Assembly (NCBI GenBank): GCA_902749685.1
Contig: CACVKW010001256.1
Coordinates: 1-62,682, forward strand
Direction: 5' to 3'
Length of the DNA stretch: 62,682 nucleotides
Source of the DNA: Olavius sp. associated proteobacterium Delta 1
GTDB lineage: Bacteria; Desulfobacterota; Desulfobacteria; Desulfobacterales; JAFDCJ01
Below, one piece after another: positions 16,664 to 25,056 of the stretch; the first letter of the stretch is position 1; each line of letters starts with the position of its first letter. Below the pieces are notes generated by a model. That model worked only from the letters and a program-made list of their open reading frames with translations, was not told the DNA's origin and did not search any database. The position numbers were made by a program, and so were the translations under genes.

Positions 16664-17458
16664 TTTTTTTTTATACACATAGCGACATTCTGCCATCGGG
16701 ATCAGCACACCGGTTTCAACCGGCAGGGTTTCGTGGCAGCCGGTGATGAAAAGGCCCCCTGGAGCCAGGCAATTTAGGATAGATTCCAACGCTCTAATTT
16801 GATCCTCTTGCCGGCAATATGTCAAGATATTATTGCGCAAAAAGATGATGTGAAATACCGATCCGGGCGATTCGGTCAGCAGATGGCCGGTTTCCCAGTG
16901 GATATCGCCTTTTAGCTCCGCTTTGATTTCAAACAGCTTTGAACCTTTGCGGCTTTCAAAAAAGCCGGTGCGCACAACAGCTGCAACTTCTCGTAAACTG
17001 CTGCGGTTATATATTCCGCTGCGAGCCCTTTCGATGTATTGAGGATGCCGGTCAGTGGCCAAAACTTGCAACGGCGGCAATGATTCAAAACGGGTTTTTA
17101 AACGCTGCCAGACGATCTTAAAACTGTACACTTCCTCACCGCAGGCACAACCCGCCGACCAGGCACCTATCTGCAGCCGATTCTTGGCGATGATATCCGG
17201 CAGCCACCGGTTTTCAAGCATTTGCCACAGGTGTCGATCGCGAAAAAACCGGCTGATGGAAACCGTCATCAGCAGCTCGCATTCATAGCGGCTAGCGGCC
17301 TGATGTTCCAGCAGGTTCAGATAAGCGACGATATCCCGGCAGCCCATTCGCTGCATGTGACGGTGAATTCGCTTTTTAATCCCTTTTCTGACCTTGCGAT
17401 AGCCGGCCCAGCAATAACCCAGGTGCTCTAAGAGCGCTTTAAATTGTGCATCGTCCAT
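16661..17458 (-). CDS. CheR-type chemoreceptor methyltransferase
   Basis: A 265-residue MCP glutamate methyltransferase. The N-terminal helical region has GYCWAGYRKVRKGIKKRIHRHM, followed by the SISRFFRDRHLWQ motif (CheR motif TxFFR), the GAWSAGCACGEEVYS motif I, ATDRHPQYIERAR, and an IIFLRNNILTYC motif matching the family's FCRNVLIYF. It transfers methyl groups from SAM to receptor glutamates, tuning chemotaxis or a chemosensory-like pathway. No cheB or MCP gene is in the window. Confidence 0.82.
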   Translation of the reverse strand: MDDAQFKALLEHLGYCWAGYRKVRKGIKKRIHRHMQRMGCRDIVAYLNLLEHQAASRYECELLMTVSISRFFRDRHLWQMLENRWLPDIIAKNRLQIGAWSAGCACGEEVYSFKIVWQRLKTRFESLPPLQVLATDRHPQYIERARSGIYNRSSLREVAAVVRTGFFESRKGSKLFEIKAELKGDIHWETGHLLTESPGSVFHIIFLRNNILTYCRQEDQIRALESILNCLAPGGLFITGCHETLPVETGVLIPMAECRYVYKKK

Positions 17459-17695
17459 GGCTATGGTTTAACGCCAATTGAGTCAATAATCAATCGGGGA
17501 CTGTTGCCAAATATCGCTCGGATTATTGCTTTGCGGCACAATCCGAACCAGCGCGGGTGGAATCTGCTCCCTAGGATTCTGGGTACTACAGTGACAGCTC
17601 AAATTCAATGCGCAAAGTCAAGGAAAGATGATTTAACCTTGAAGGATTAACCCTGAACCGGTGAACGCCAGCAACAAATATTTTCTTTTCTAGTC

Positions 17696-17723
17696 TTGTA
17701 TCCCTTAATTCGGTCATTATATT
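17696..17723 (+). promoter_or_regulatory. Candidate sigma-70 promoter of trxB
   Basis: TTGTAT and TATATT are separated by 16 bases, with the -10 box one mismatch from consensus. The expected start of transcription is near 17730, 35 bases upstream of the trxB ATG. The remainder of 17459-17695 shows nothing that I can identify. Confidence 0.4.
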
Positions 17724-17764
17724 TAGATCATTTAAGACGCAGATCAGCAAAAAGGGAGGGAAGA

Positions 17765-18745
17765 ATGTCCGAATCCGATTTCTATGATGTAATTATTATT
17801 GGGGGGGGACCCGGTGGGCTCACGGCCGGCATTTATTCGATGCGCGCAGCCTTAGATACAGTAATGATTGAAATGACGGCTCCGGGCGGTCAGGTGAACA
17901 ACTCCGATTCTGTCGAGAACTGGCCCGGAGACGAGCACATCGGCGGTGCCGAACTGGCCATGAAGTTTTCGCTGCACGCCCAGTCCTATGGCCTGGAAGT
18001 GCGTTCGGACGAAGTCATAGACTTGGAACCGGGTTTGGACTTCCACACAGTCAAACTCGCCGACGGCAGTACCCTGCAGTCCCATGCGGTTATATTAGCT
18101 ACCGGCGGCAACCCGCGCAAACTGAATATTCCGGGCGAAGATGAATTATACGGCAAGGGCGTTTCCTACTGCGCCGTCTGCGACGGCTTCTTCTTCCGCG
18201 ATAAAACGGTGGTGGTGATCGGTGGCGGTGACACTGCTGCTGAAGAGTCGCTTTACCTGGCGAAACTGGCCAAGCAGGTTTATCTCGTCCATCGCCGTGA
18301 TGCCCTCCGGGCGGGAGCCCTGTTGCAGCAGCGGGTGAAAGCTGAATGCAAAATTGAAATACTTTGGAATTCGGTGGTTACCGCCATCAAGTCCGATGAC
18401 AGCGGTGTTGCGGCAGTTGACCTTCAAGATACCCAGACTGGAGAACAACGTGAACTGGCCACCGATGGTGTTTTCATCTTCATCGGTTTTAATCCCAACA
18501 ACCACTTGGTTCCAGCCGGCACCAGGATGAATGCCGATGGCTATGTGGTAACCGACGATAAATGCGAAACCAACAGCCCCGGCATTTACGTCATTGGTGA
18601 TTTGCGGGAAAAATATGCCAGGCAAATTGTCCTGTCCGCGGCCGACGGTTGCACATCCGCGCTGGCAGCTGCCCACTATGTCGAGACCCGCAAAACTTCC
18701 GAAGTCTGTGAATTGCCTCAGGAACTGCAGGATCTGGCCTCATAG
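17765..18745 (+). CDS. trxB: Thioredoxin reductase
   Basis: A 326-residue FAD/NADPH thioredoxin reductase. The FAD-binding motif IIIGGGPGGLTAGIY sits near residue 10, the redox-active disulfide is CAVC at 136-139, the NADPH motif is VVVIGGGDTAAEES, and the FAD-closing motif reads GIYVIGDL. The ATG at 17765 follows a GGGAGGG ribosome site; the upstream in-frame extension to 17696 is basic and not conserved in type. The product keeps thioredoxin reduced, important in anaerobes facing oxidative bursts. The next gene starts 2 bases after the stop. Confidence 0.93.
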   Translation: MSESDFYDVIIIGGGPGGLTAGIYSMRAALDTVMIEMTAPGGQVNNSDSVENWPGDEHIGGAELAMKFSLHAQSYGLEVRSDEVIDLEPGLDFHTVKLADGSTLQSHAVILATGGNPRKLNIPGEDELYGKGVSYCAVCDGFFFRDKTVVVIGGGDTAAEESLYLAKLAKQVYLVHRRDALRAGALLQQRVKAECKIEILWNSVVTAIKSDDSGVAAVDLQDTQTGEQRELATDGVFIFIGFNPNNHLVPAGTRMNADGYVVTDDKCETNSPGIYVIGDLREKYARQIVLSAADGCTSALAAAHYVETRKTSEVCELPQELQDLAS

Positions 18746-18747
18746 GA

Positions 18748-19878
18748 ATGGCGAATCCTCAACGCTTTGTGATAAAATTCCTTATCCTGGCGGCCATGTT
18801 GCTGGGCTTGCCGCTGATCGGAACACTGGTTGCCGGATTCCCGACTGAACGCTATCTTGAATTCCCTCCCCAAACCCGCTACGTTCAACATGCTTCGTTC
18901 TCGGGACCCGCTTTTTTTGTGATGGCCCTTGTGATTGTCGCCGGTGTTCTTCCGCCGGTGATCAAAGGAATTCAGTCGTACCGGCAATCTCCCCTGCCGA
19001 CCGAGGCTTCTCAGTTACATCCCTTTGCCTGGTGGGGCTGGATTGGTATCGTCACCGGCATGACCGCCTGGTTTCTGGCCTGGACCCGTTTTGCCTGGTT
19101 TGCTGAATTTCAGCCCCATACTTTCAGCCCGTTGTGGTTTTCATATATCCTGGTGGTCAACGCACTCTGTTTGCGCCGCACGGGAGGATGCCTGATGACG
19201 AATCGGCCGGGATTCTTCCTGCTGCTGTTTCCGGTCAGCGCCGCTTTCTGGTGGTTTTTTGAATACCTGAACCGTTTCGTTCAAAACTGGTATTATGTCG
19301 GCGCAGCATTCAGCCCCTGGGCCTATTTCTGGTATGCCACCCTGCCTTTTTCAACGGTGTTGCCGGCGGTGTTAAGCACCCGGCAATACCTTCTGGGGGC
19401 TGGCTGGATCAGACGGGGCTGTGCCCGGACCCGACCGATTGAACTTTCGCACCCCCTTCCCCTGGCCGCAGGCTGCCTGGTGTTGGCGTCAGCCGGCCTG
19501 ACCTTTATCGGTGTCCGACCCAACTATTTGTTCCCGTTTCTATGGATCTCCCCGCTTCTGATAATCATCAGCCTGCAAACATTGCTGAAAGAGCGTCATC
19601 AATTTTCGAAAATGGCTGCTGGAGACTGGCGTGGTGCGCTAGCAGCTGCACTGGCCGCCCTTATATGCGGAGGTTTCTGGGAAATGTGGAATTATTTCAG
19701 TCTGGCGAAATGGGAATACAGCATTCCGCTGGTTCAGCGATTGCATATTTTTGAAATGCCGCTGCTGGGCTATGCCGGGTACCTGCCCTTTGGACTGGAG
19801 TGCGCAGTCATCGGCGATATGCTGGGAACGCTGTTTAAAAAAGGTTCCCCGTTAGGAGGTTCCAGGGTTCAAGGTTAG
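18748..19878 (+). CDS. Polytopic membrane protein, unknown
   Basis: A 376-residue protein with eight or nine hydrophobic helices, starting at residues 10-30. Trp, Phe and Tyr are abundant at helix ends (WWFFEYLNRF, NYFSLAKWEYSIPL). A conserved-looking block at the C-terminus, GFWEMWNYFSLAKWEY then FEMPLLGYAGYLPFGLE, resembles the lipid-facing signature of several uncharacterised membrane families of deltaproteobacteria. I cannot name the family. It sits 2 bases after trxB, so they are cotranscribed, although a link to thioredoxin is only suggested. Confidence 0.75.
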   Translation: MANPQRFVIKFLILAAMLLGLPLIGTLVAGFPTERYLEFPPQTRYVQHASFSGPAFFVMALVIVAGVLPPVIKGIQSYRQSPLPTEASQLHPFAWWGWIGIVTGMTAWFLAWTRFAWFAEFQPHTFSPLWFSYILVVNALCLRRTGGCLMTNRPGFFLLLFPVSAAFWWFFEYLNRFVQNWYYVGAAFSPWAYFWYATLPFSTVLPAVLSTRQYLLGAGWIRRGCARTRPIELSHPLPLAAGCLVLASAGLTFIGVRPNYLFPFLWISPLLIIISLQTLLKERHQFSKMAAGDWRGALAAALAALICGGFWEMWNYFSLAKWEYSIPLVQRLHIFEMPLLGYAGYLPFGLECAVIGDMLGTLFKKGSPLGGSRVQG

Positions 19879-19921
19879 CTAGTTTCGATCCGGAAAACCG
19901 CAATCATTTTCAGCATTCCCC

Positions 19922-19950
19922 TTGACAGACAGAATTAGATTCAATATGAG
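19922..19950 (+). promoter_or_regulatory. Candidate sigma-70 promoter
   Basis: A perfect TTGACA is followed after 17 bases by TATGAG. It would start a transcript near 19957 carrying the glycosyltransferase gene with a long (about 216-base) leader. The leader has CCGG-rich complementary segments (about 19985-20045), but no known riboswitch is apparent. The gap 19879-20172 is otherwise empty. Confidence 0.5.
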
Positions 19951-20172
19951 TGATTCAACACGATGGCACCATGTGGCATATTAACCGGGGAACGGGTAAA
20001 AAGGGCCGGCCGATAACATCCGGACACATTACCGGGTGAACCGGATTAAAACAATACCTGTATATCAGAAGCGGTCTCCTGAATACCGACTCAAATCAGG
20101 CACCGCGATAAGTACACATGATAACTAAAATAACGATACCCGGGATGGAACTACCAGATAAGTGTTAGCGCC

Positions 20173-21549
20173 ATGACAAAGAATATAGGATTCGTTTCTA
20201 CTCGATTTGCCGGTACGGATGGCGTGTCCTTGGAATCCAGCAAGTGGGCGGATGTTTTAAAACAGAATGGGTATTGCTGTTTCTGGTTTGGCGGTGAAGT
20301 CGACCGCAATCCTGAAAATTCTGTTCTGGTGCCGGAGGCACATTTTAAACATGAACAGGTACAGTGGATCAACGCCCAGGTGATCGGCAATAAAGGGCGA
20401 ACTCAGAGCGTCACTGGTGCCATTCATGATATGCGCTCCTTGCTGAAATCCGAGCTCCACGATTTTGTCAATCAATTCAATATTGATCTGATCATCGCCG
20501 AAAACACCCTGACCATCCCGTTGCATGTGCCCCTGGGGCTGGCAATAACGGAAACCATTGCCGAAACCCAGTTGCCCACAATTGCCCACCACCATGATTT
20601 CTATTGGGAAAGAGTGCGTTACTCGATAAATGCAGTCAGTGATTACATTCGCATGGCGTTTCCGCCGAATTTACCCAATATCAGACACGTGCTGATAAAC
20701 TCCGAAGCCCAGGAGCAGCTGGCACATCGGACCGGTATTTCCTCAACCATAATTCCGAATGTTCTGGACTTTGAAAATCCTCCGCGGATCAGCCAAAAAA
20801 GAACCCGGATTTTTCGCGAATCCATCGGTCTTGACCCGAGCGACCGGATGATTTTGCAACCCACCCGCATCGTTCAGCGCAAAGGAATTGAGTTTGCCAT
20901 CGAACTTGTTAAAGAGCTTGGGGATCAGCGTAACAAACTGGTTATATCCCACGAGGCCGGTGATGAAGGGATGGAATATGCCGAATGGTTAAAAGAGCAT
21001 GCCTGCGATCATGGGGTCGATCTGCGACTTGTATCGATTCGGATTGACGATCCGTTAAACAAAAATAATGGTAGCGGCACTGCAAATTATTCTCTCTGGG
21101 ATGTTTACCCATATGCGGATTTCATTACGTTTCCCAGTCTCTACGAAGGCTTCGGCAATGCGTTTCTGGAAGGCATCTATTTTAAAAAGCCTATTTTGAT
21201 CAACCGTTATGCCACGTTTGTGCGGGACATAGAGCCATTGGGGTTTGACCTGGCTGTCATGGACGGATATTTATCAAAAAAAACCGTCCAAAATGTTGCC
21301 GAACTGCTAGAATCATCGCAGCGCACAGATAAAATGGTAAACGATAACTATCAGATTGCCGCCCGCCATTACTCTTACTCAGTGCTGCGCAACCAGCTGA
21401 CGGCCATCATCAGAATGTTTTTCGGCGACGACGTCGAGCCCTTGACCGCCAAGGCGCTCGACTCCGCTGACGAGCGTAATTTGTATTTTGATCAGCAGGT
21501 GGTTATGTACAAACGTGATGACATCAGCAACTGCCGGGTAATAAACTAA
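20173..21549 (+). CDS. Glycosyltransferase family 4-like
   Basis: A 458-residue retaining glycosyltransferase of the GT-B fold. The N-terminal STRFAGTDGVSLE is a clear donor/acceptor-loop variant of the family. Later come PTRIVQRKGIEFAIELV, a phosphate/nucleotide-binding region, and FPSLYEGFGNAFLEG, the E-x7-E motif that contacts the nucleotide sugar. The FAGTDGVSLE opening is shared by a group that is often linked to glucosylglycerate/mannosylglucosylglycerate solutes in other bacteria, so compatible-solute synthesis is a possibility, not a conclusion. The small cysteine-rich gene begins 2 bases after its stop. Confidence 0.85.
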   Translation: MTKNIGFVSTRFAGTDGVSLESSKWADVLKQNGYCCFWFGGEVDRNPENSVLVPEAHFKHEQVQWINAQVIGNKGRTQSVTGAIHDMRSLLKSELHDFVNQFNIDLIIAENTLTIPLHVPLGLAITETIAETQLPTIAHHHDFYWERVRYSINAVSDYIRMAFPPNLPNIRHVLINSEAQEQLAHRTGISSTIIPNVLDFENPPRISQKRTRIFRESIGLDPSDRMILQPTRIVQRKGIEFAIELVKELGDQRNKLVISHEAGDEGMEYAEWLKEHACDHGVDLRLVSIRIDDPLNKNNGSGTANYSLWDVYPYADFITFPSLYEGFGNAFLEGIYFKKPILINRYATFVRDIEPLGFDLAVMDGYLSKKTVQNVAELLESSQRTDKMVNDNYQIAARHYSYSVLRNQLTAIIRMFFGDDVEPLTAKALDSADERNLYFDQQVVMYKRDDISNCRVIN

Positions 21550-21551
21550 TC

Positions 21552-21764
21552 ATGCCCTTTGTAACAATTCCCGGATTGAAGGGTAAGGTGTACGTTCCCC
21601 AGGCACCGGATGGGTGCTTCAAAAAACATCCCTGTGCGGCGTGTTTTTCCTGCCAGAATTGCAGCGACGACCGTTGCCGGGTATGTCTCAGCCAGCGAAA
21701 CTGCCGACGTAAAATTCAATTGTTCATAAATGAACAACGCTCATTGAATAAAGCAGGGAATTGA
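21552..21764 (+). CDS. Small cysteine-rich protein upstream of hgcA
   Basis: A 70-residue cytoplasmic protein with eight cysteines at 22, 28, 31, 34, 37, 42, 45 and 51; C28 to C37 is a run of CxxC steps (CAACFSCQNC), then C42-x2-C45. Such a pattern can hold zinc or an iron-sulfur cluster. The first 16 residues (FVTIPGLKGKVYVP) are hydrophobic and ordered. I do not know the family's function. The start follows the glycosyltransferase stop by two bases and the stop lies 88 bases before hgcA, so it may belong to either unit. Confidence 0.65.
   Translation: MPFVTIPGLKGKVYVPQAPDGCFKKHPCAACFSCQNCSDDRCRVCLSQRNCRRKIQLFINEQRSLNKAGN
21720..21737. promoter_or_regulatory. Palindrome upstream of hgcA
   Basis: TTGTTCA and TGAACAA form perfect 7-base arms around TAAA, inside the 3' end of the cysteine-rich gene and 115 bases before hgcA. 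A second, longer-spaced pair (GCTCATT at 21739, AATGAGC at 21785) follows. TGAACA half sites resemble those of ArsR/SmtB repressors, and arsR-like regulators have been reported near hgcAB in other genomes; use here is inference. Confidence 0.35.
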
Positions 21765-21852
21765 TATAAAATAGCACCAACTCAGAAATGAGCAACGATC
21801 GGCCTGCGGATCCTGCGCCCTTCGTTATTCTCAAATATGGGAAAAAGAAACC

Positions 21853-23058
21853 ATGGTCGATTTGGACCAGCCCCAAAATGAATGCTGTTCCAGTGGCAGC
21901 ACTTGTTGTCCGACGGAAAAACAAAATGGACTTCAACCGTTTGTCATGGCGCCGGCCTCCGACGGGGTGTGCTGTGGCTCACCGCCCGGGCCGCAAAGCA
22001 GCCCTTATGAGAAAGCCGGTTACGAGCTGCAGAGCTTTGTCGATTCTTTTTTCGACACACCCATCGGGCCGGTTCCCAGGGTGAAAACCTGCCTCGAGCG
22101 ATCGGATGTTAGGGGCACCCTCAGCGCGCGCCTGGGAATAAAGGGAGACCAATATAAAATAGCTCCCGGGCTTTACGGTGTCGGAGAACCCGGAGCGGAC
22201 TCCCCGGTTTTGGTTACCGCCAACTACAAACTCACCTTTGACACCCTGCGTCGGGAATTGACTTCTTTTAATGGTTGGATCCTGGTTATTGACACACGCG
22301 GCATCAATGTTTGGTGCGCGGCGGGCAAAGCGCTCTTCTCCACCCGCGAAGTGGTGCATCGGGTAACACAAAGTCGGTTAAACACTGTGGTGCGGCATAA
22401 AAAAATTATCTTGCCCCAGCTGGCTGCAACCGGCGTTTCAGCTGTTGCGGTTAAAAAGGAAAGCGGCTTTGAGGTTCTCTGGGGTCCGATCCAGGCCCGG
22501 GACATTCAACAATTTGTCGCAGACGGCTGTAAAGCCGGGCAATCGATGCGGCGAGTGACGTTTACCCTGCCGGAACGTGCTGTGCTGGTGCCGGTGGAGC
22601 TTGCTCATCTGCCGAAACCGACCACCTGGGTGCTGCTGGCTGTTTTTTTGTTGTCGGGTATCGGGACCGGTTTTTTTTCATTTAATGCGGCCTGGAGCCG
22701 GGGCTTGATAGCGCTGACGGCTTATGTCGCCGGTATTCTGAGCGGGGCGGTGGCGGCACCCATTTTGCTGCCATGGATTCCGGGACGTGCTTTTGCCCTG
22801 AAAGGCACGCTCACCGGAATTGCTGCCGGTCTGGCAGTGGCATTGACCTTCAGAAACAGTTTGAGTTGGGTGGAAGCGACAGGGCTGATATTTTTCACTA
22901 TGGCGATAAGCTCTTATCTGGCTATGAATTTTACCGGTTCGACACCATATACCTCGCCCTCCGGGGTCGAAAAAGAAATGCGCCGCGCCATCCCGCTACA
23001 GGCAGCAACGGCTTTGATAGCGGTGGTGGCGTGGGTCGGGGCGGCTTTCGCCGGTTAA
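21853..23058 (+). CDS. hgcA: Mercury methylation corrinoid protein HgcA
   Basis: A 401-residue membrane corrinoid protein that passes a methyl group to Hg(II). The diagnostic cap-helix motif NVWCAAGK is at residues 152-159, with C155 as the lower axial cobalt ligand. The corrinoid-binding domain spans roughly 65-245, and about five membrane helices follow from residue 255, ending in a SSYLAMNFTG-type helix. Compared with well-known HgcA proteins of about 340 residues, the N-terminus is about 60 residues longer and carries three vicinal cysteine pairs (11-12, 18-19, 40-41). The ATG has only a purine-rich GGGAAAAAG site. hgcB follows after 42 bases. The methyl donor is thought to be methyl-THF derived. 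Confidence 0.95.
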   Translation: MVDLDQPQNECCSSGSTCCPTEKQNGLQPFVMAPASDGVCCGSPPGPQSSPYEKAGYELQSFVDSFFDTPIGPVPRVKTCLERSDVRGTLSARLGIKGDQYKIAPGLYGVGEPGADSPVLVTANYKLTFDTLRRELTSFNGWILVIDTRGINVWCAAGKALFSTREVVHRVTQSRLNTVVRHKKIILPQLAATGVSAVAVKKESGFEVLWGPIQARDIQQFVADGCKAGQSMRRVTFTLPERAVLVPVELAHLPKPTTWVLLAVFLLSGIGTGFFSFNAAWSRGLIALTAYVAGILSGAVAAPILLPWIPGRAFALKGTLTGIAAGLAVALTFRNSLSWVEATGLIFFTMAISSYLAMNFTGSTPYTSPSGVEKEMRRAIPLQAATALIAVVAWVGAAFAG

Positions 23059-23100
23059 GAACGGCGCCTTTGGCAGACAAAAGTGAAATAAGGCGAAGAA

Positions 23101-23388
23101 ATGGATGACTTTAGATATTTGTCAGGTGTGACAACGCTGCAACTTGAACCCGAGGCCTGTGTGGGTTGCGGCATGTGTGAAAACGTCTGCCCCCATGGAG
23201 TTTTTATACTGGAAGGCAAAAAAGCTGTAATCCGAGATCTTGACGGATGCATGGAGTGCGGGGCCTGTGCCCTGAATTGCCCGACCGATGCCATCCGCGT
23301 AACGCCTGGAGTCGGCTGCGCATCCTACATCATTCAGACCTGGATTAAGGGCAGGGAGGCCGCTGCCTGCGGCGGGGCTGACACCTGA
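23101..23388 (+). CDS. hgcB: Mercury methylation ferredoxin HgcB
   Basis: A 95-residue 2[4Fe-4S] ferredoxin that partners HgcA and is thought to reduce its cobalt or deliver Hg(II). Cluster motifs are CVGCGMCENVCP (20-31) and CMECGACALNCP (50-61), the second holding the CMECGA signature of HgcB. The conserved extra cysteine is at C73 (GVGCAS). The C-terminus, where many HgcB proteins have a vicinal cysteine pair, has a single C90 followed by GGADT. The gene is 42 bases after hgcA, so the pair is one unit. Convergent htpX follows. Confidence 0.95.
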   Translation: MDDFRYLSGVTTLQLEPEACVGCGMCENVCPHGVFILEGKKAVIRDLDGCMECGACALNCPTDAIRVTPGVGCASYIIQTWIKGREAAACGGADT

Positions 23389-23488
23389 AACCCGACACCT
23401 GAAACCTAAAATCTGTCTTCCGTCCTCTGCCGCCTCATCTGACTTCTATTTTTTTCCGACTTCCGCATTCCCGCTTCCGAATTCCTTT
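23384..23488. repeat. Heptad tract between hgcB and htpX
   Basis: Fifteen consecutive 7-base units in perfect phase fill the gap between the convergent hgcB and htpX stops. The word types change along the tract: CCTGAAA/CCCGACA words, then TCTGNNN words, then TTCCGNN words. The first half follows nearly the same word order as the tract at 49183-49315. Confidence 0.8.
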
Positions 23489-24422
23489 ATCTGTCTCCCG
23501 ACAGCCGATCCCAGGCAGACCTGGCTCTCGCCTCCCCGGCATTCTCCCCGGGCTTGCTATTATTGCCCTGGGCCGGTGGACGAACACCTCGTAGTCGTGC
23601 AATTCTTTCCGCTAGCGGCGGATGGGTTGAAAATAAACTCATCATACGCTTGCCGGACAACGGATTGACAATAAACATGTGGGCTGTTGAGGGATTGGCG
23701 TCCATCGGCAACCGTTTGGAATAAGCACCCAGTTTTTCAAGCGCCTGGGCCAGACCTTCCGAATGTCCGGCGAATCTGGCACCGGTAGCATCCGCCAGGT
23801 ACTCCCGTGATCGGGATATGGCCATTTGGACAATCATCGCCGCCATCGGGGCGATAACGGACATCGCGATCAACCCGATAAAGCCGGCACCACCGCCCTC
23901 TTCATCATGGCTGCCGCCGCCGAAAATCGCCGACCAGCGCGCCATGGTGGCCAGCATCATAATTGCCCCGGCCATGGTCGCAGCAATGCTTCCGATCAGG
24001 ATATCCCGATTTTTCACATGGGCCAGTTCATGGGCTAAAACACCAATGACTTCGTCGCGATCCATAATTTTTAGTAACCCCTCCGTGACCGCAACGACGG
24101 CGTGCTCCGGATTTCTGCCGGTCGCAAAGGCATTCGGGGCTTCCTGAGGGATAACATATAATTTCGGCATGGGAAGCCCTGCTTGTTGCGTCAGGCGTTG
24201 AACCATCTCGTAAAGCTCGGGCGCTTGATCGGGCGTCGCTTCACTGGCACGATACATTTTCAGCACCAGTTTATCGGAGTACCAGTAGCTGAAAAAATTC
24301 ATTCCAGCGGCAAAAATCAGGGCAATGAACATTCCCTGCCGACCACCCAAAAGCTGGCCAACCCAAAGTATGAGGGCCGTCATGACTGCCAGTAAAATTG
24401 TCGTCCGAATCTGATTTCCCAT
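23487..24422 (-). CDS. htpX: HtpX-type membrane metalloprotease
   Basis: A 311-residue zinc protease of family M48B that degrades damaged membrane proteins. Two N-terminal membrane helices (about 5-50) are followed by the zinc motif HELAHVKNRD, a further helix pair, and the third ligand Glu in SREYLADATGARFAG. The length is slightly more than the 293 residues of E. coli HtpX because of a glycine/histidine-rich loop (GGGSHDEEGGG) and a C-terminal tail. The ATG at 24422 is preceded by AAAGGGA; the open frame goes on upstream to 24512, but without family features. Confidence 0.92.
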   Translation of the reverse strand: MGNQIRTTILLAVMTALILWVGQLLGGRQGMFIALIFAAGMNFFSYWYSDKLVLKMYRASEATPDQAPELYEMVQRLTQQAGLPMPKLYVIPQEAPNAFATGRNPEHAVVAVTEGLLKIMDRDEVIGVLAHELAHVKNRDILIGSIAATMAGAIMMLATMARWSAIFGGGSHDEEGGGAGFIGLIAMSVIAPMAAMIVQMAISRSREYLADATGARFAGHSEGLAQALEKLGAYSKRLPMDANPSTAHMFIVNPLSGKRMMSLFSTHPPLAERIARLRGVRPPAQGNNSKPGENAGEARARSAWDRLSGDR

Positions 24423-25056
24423 GGATGATTCCCTTTCATTGGTTTTCATAAAACAATCTACAACCTTGGATGCGCAATTTCCAGGGCGGATTAATTCAAA
24501 TATAAAACCCATCCTAAAAAAGGCAACAAATTAATCGGTCCCTGAATTTTAAAGCAACAATCATCGCCCCAAGTTATTTACGGTAAATTTATCTCGAACT
24601 TTGCCGGGGGCTAGCTGCACGCAAAATTCAGGTCCTAGTTCTGATTTATCGGCAGCCGAATAAATCGCCTAATCTTTCAGAGACTGAATTGGAGTCAATT
24701 GAGGCAGCGCAAAGGTTAGTCAAAAAACCGCCAACAAAAAAATATTAGACTTATCTTCTGAATAAAATTTATTAAATAAATAAAATTAACCATCCGTCCG
24801 CAATCAGTTACTAAATGCAATTTAGCAAATAATTTCAACTTTTTAGCAGATTTTTATTGACATATTTTCTGTTATATTTTACACCCATCCATGACGATAT
24901 ACAGTTATATAGACATTGGAATTGGCATAAAATGTGACCCAGATTTAACAATTGAGCGGTACCCGTAGGCAATTATTCCTGATCGAGAGCGCTGATAATC
25001 GGAATCTGAAAAACGACATTTATTCAAGTTAACCTCCCAGGGCATGAGGCTGAAAC
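24423..25056. other. Divergent intergenic region, AT-rich
   Basis: 634 bases between divergent htpX and the PilZ gene. It must hold both promoters. I see a TTGACA at 24857 with a poorly matching -10 region, and many A/T runs around 24720-24900, but no RNA gene, repeat tract or short gene with a ribosome site. Confidence 0.4.

Noticed and set aside
24857..24886. TTGACA as the promoter of the PilZ gene
   Set aside because: The -10 box at proper spacing (TACACC) matches poorly, and the better TATATT is only ten bases away; not strong enough to call.
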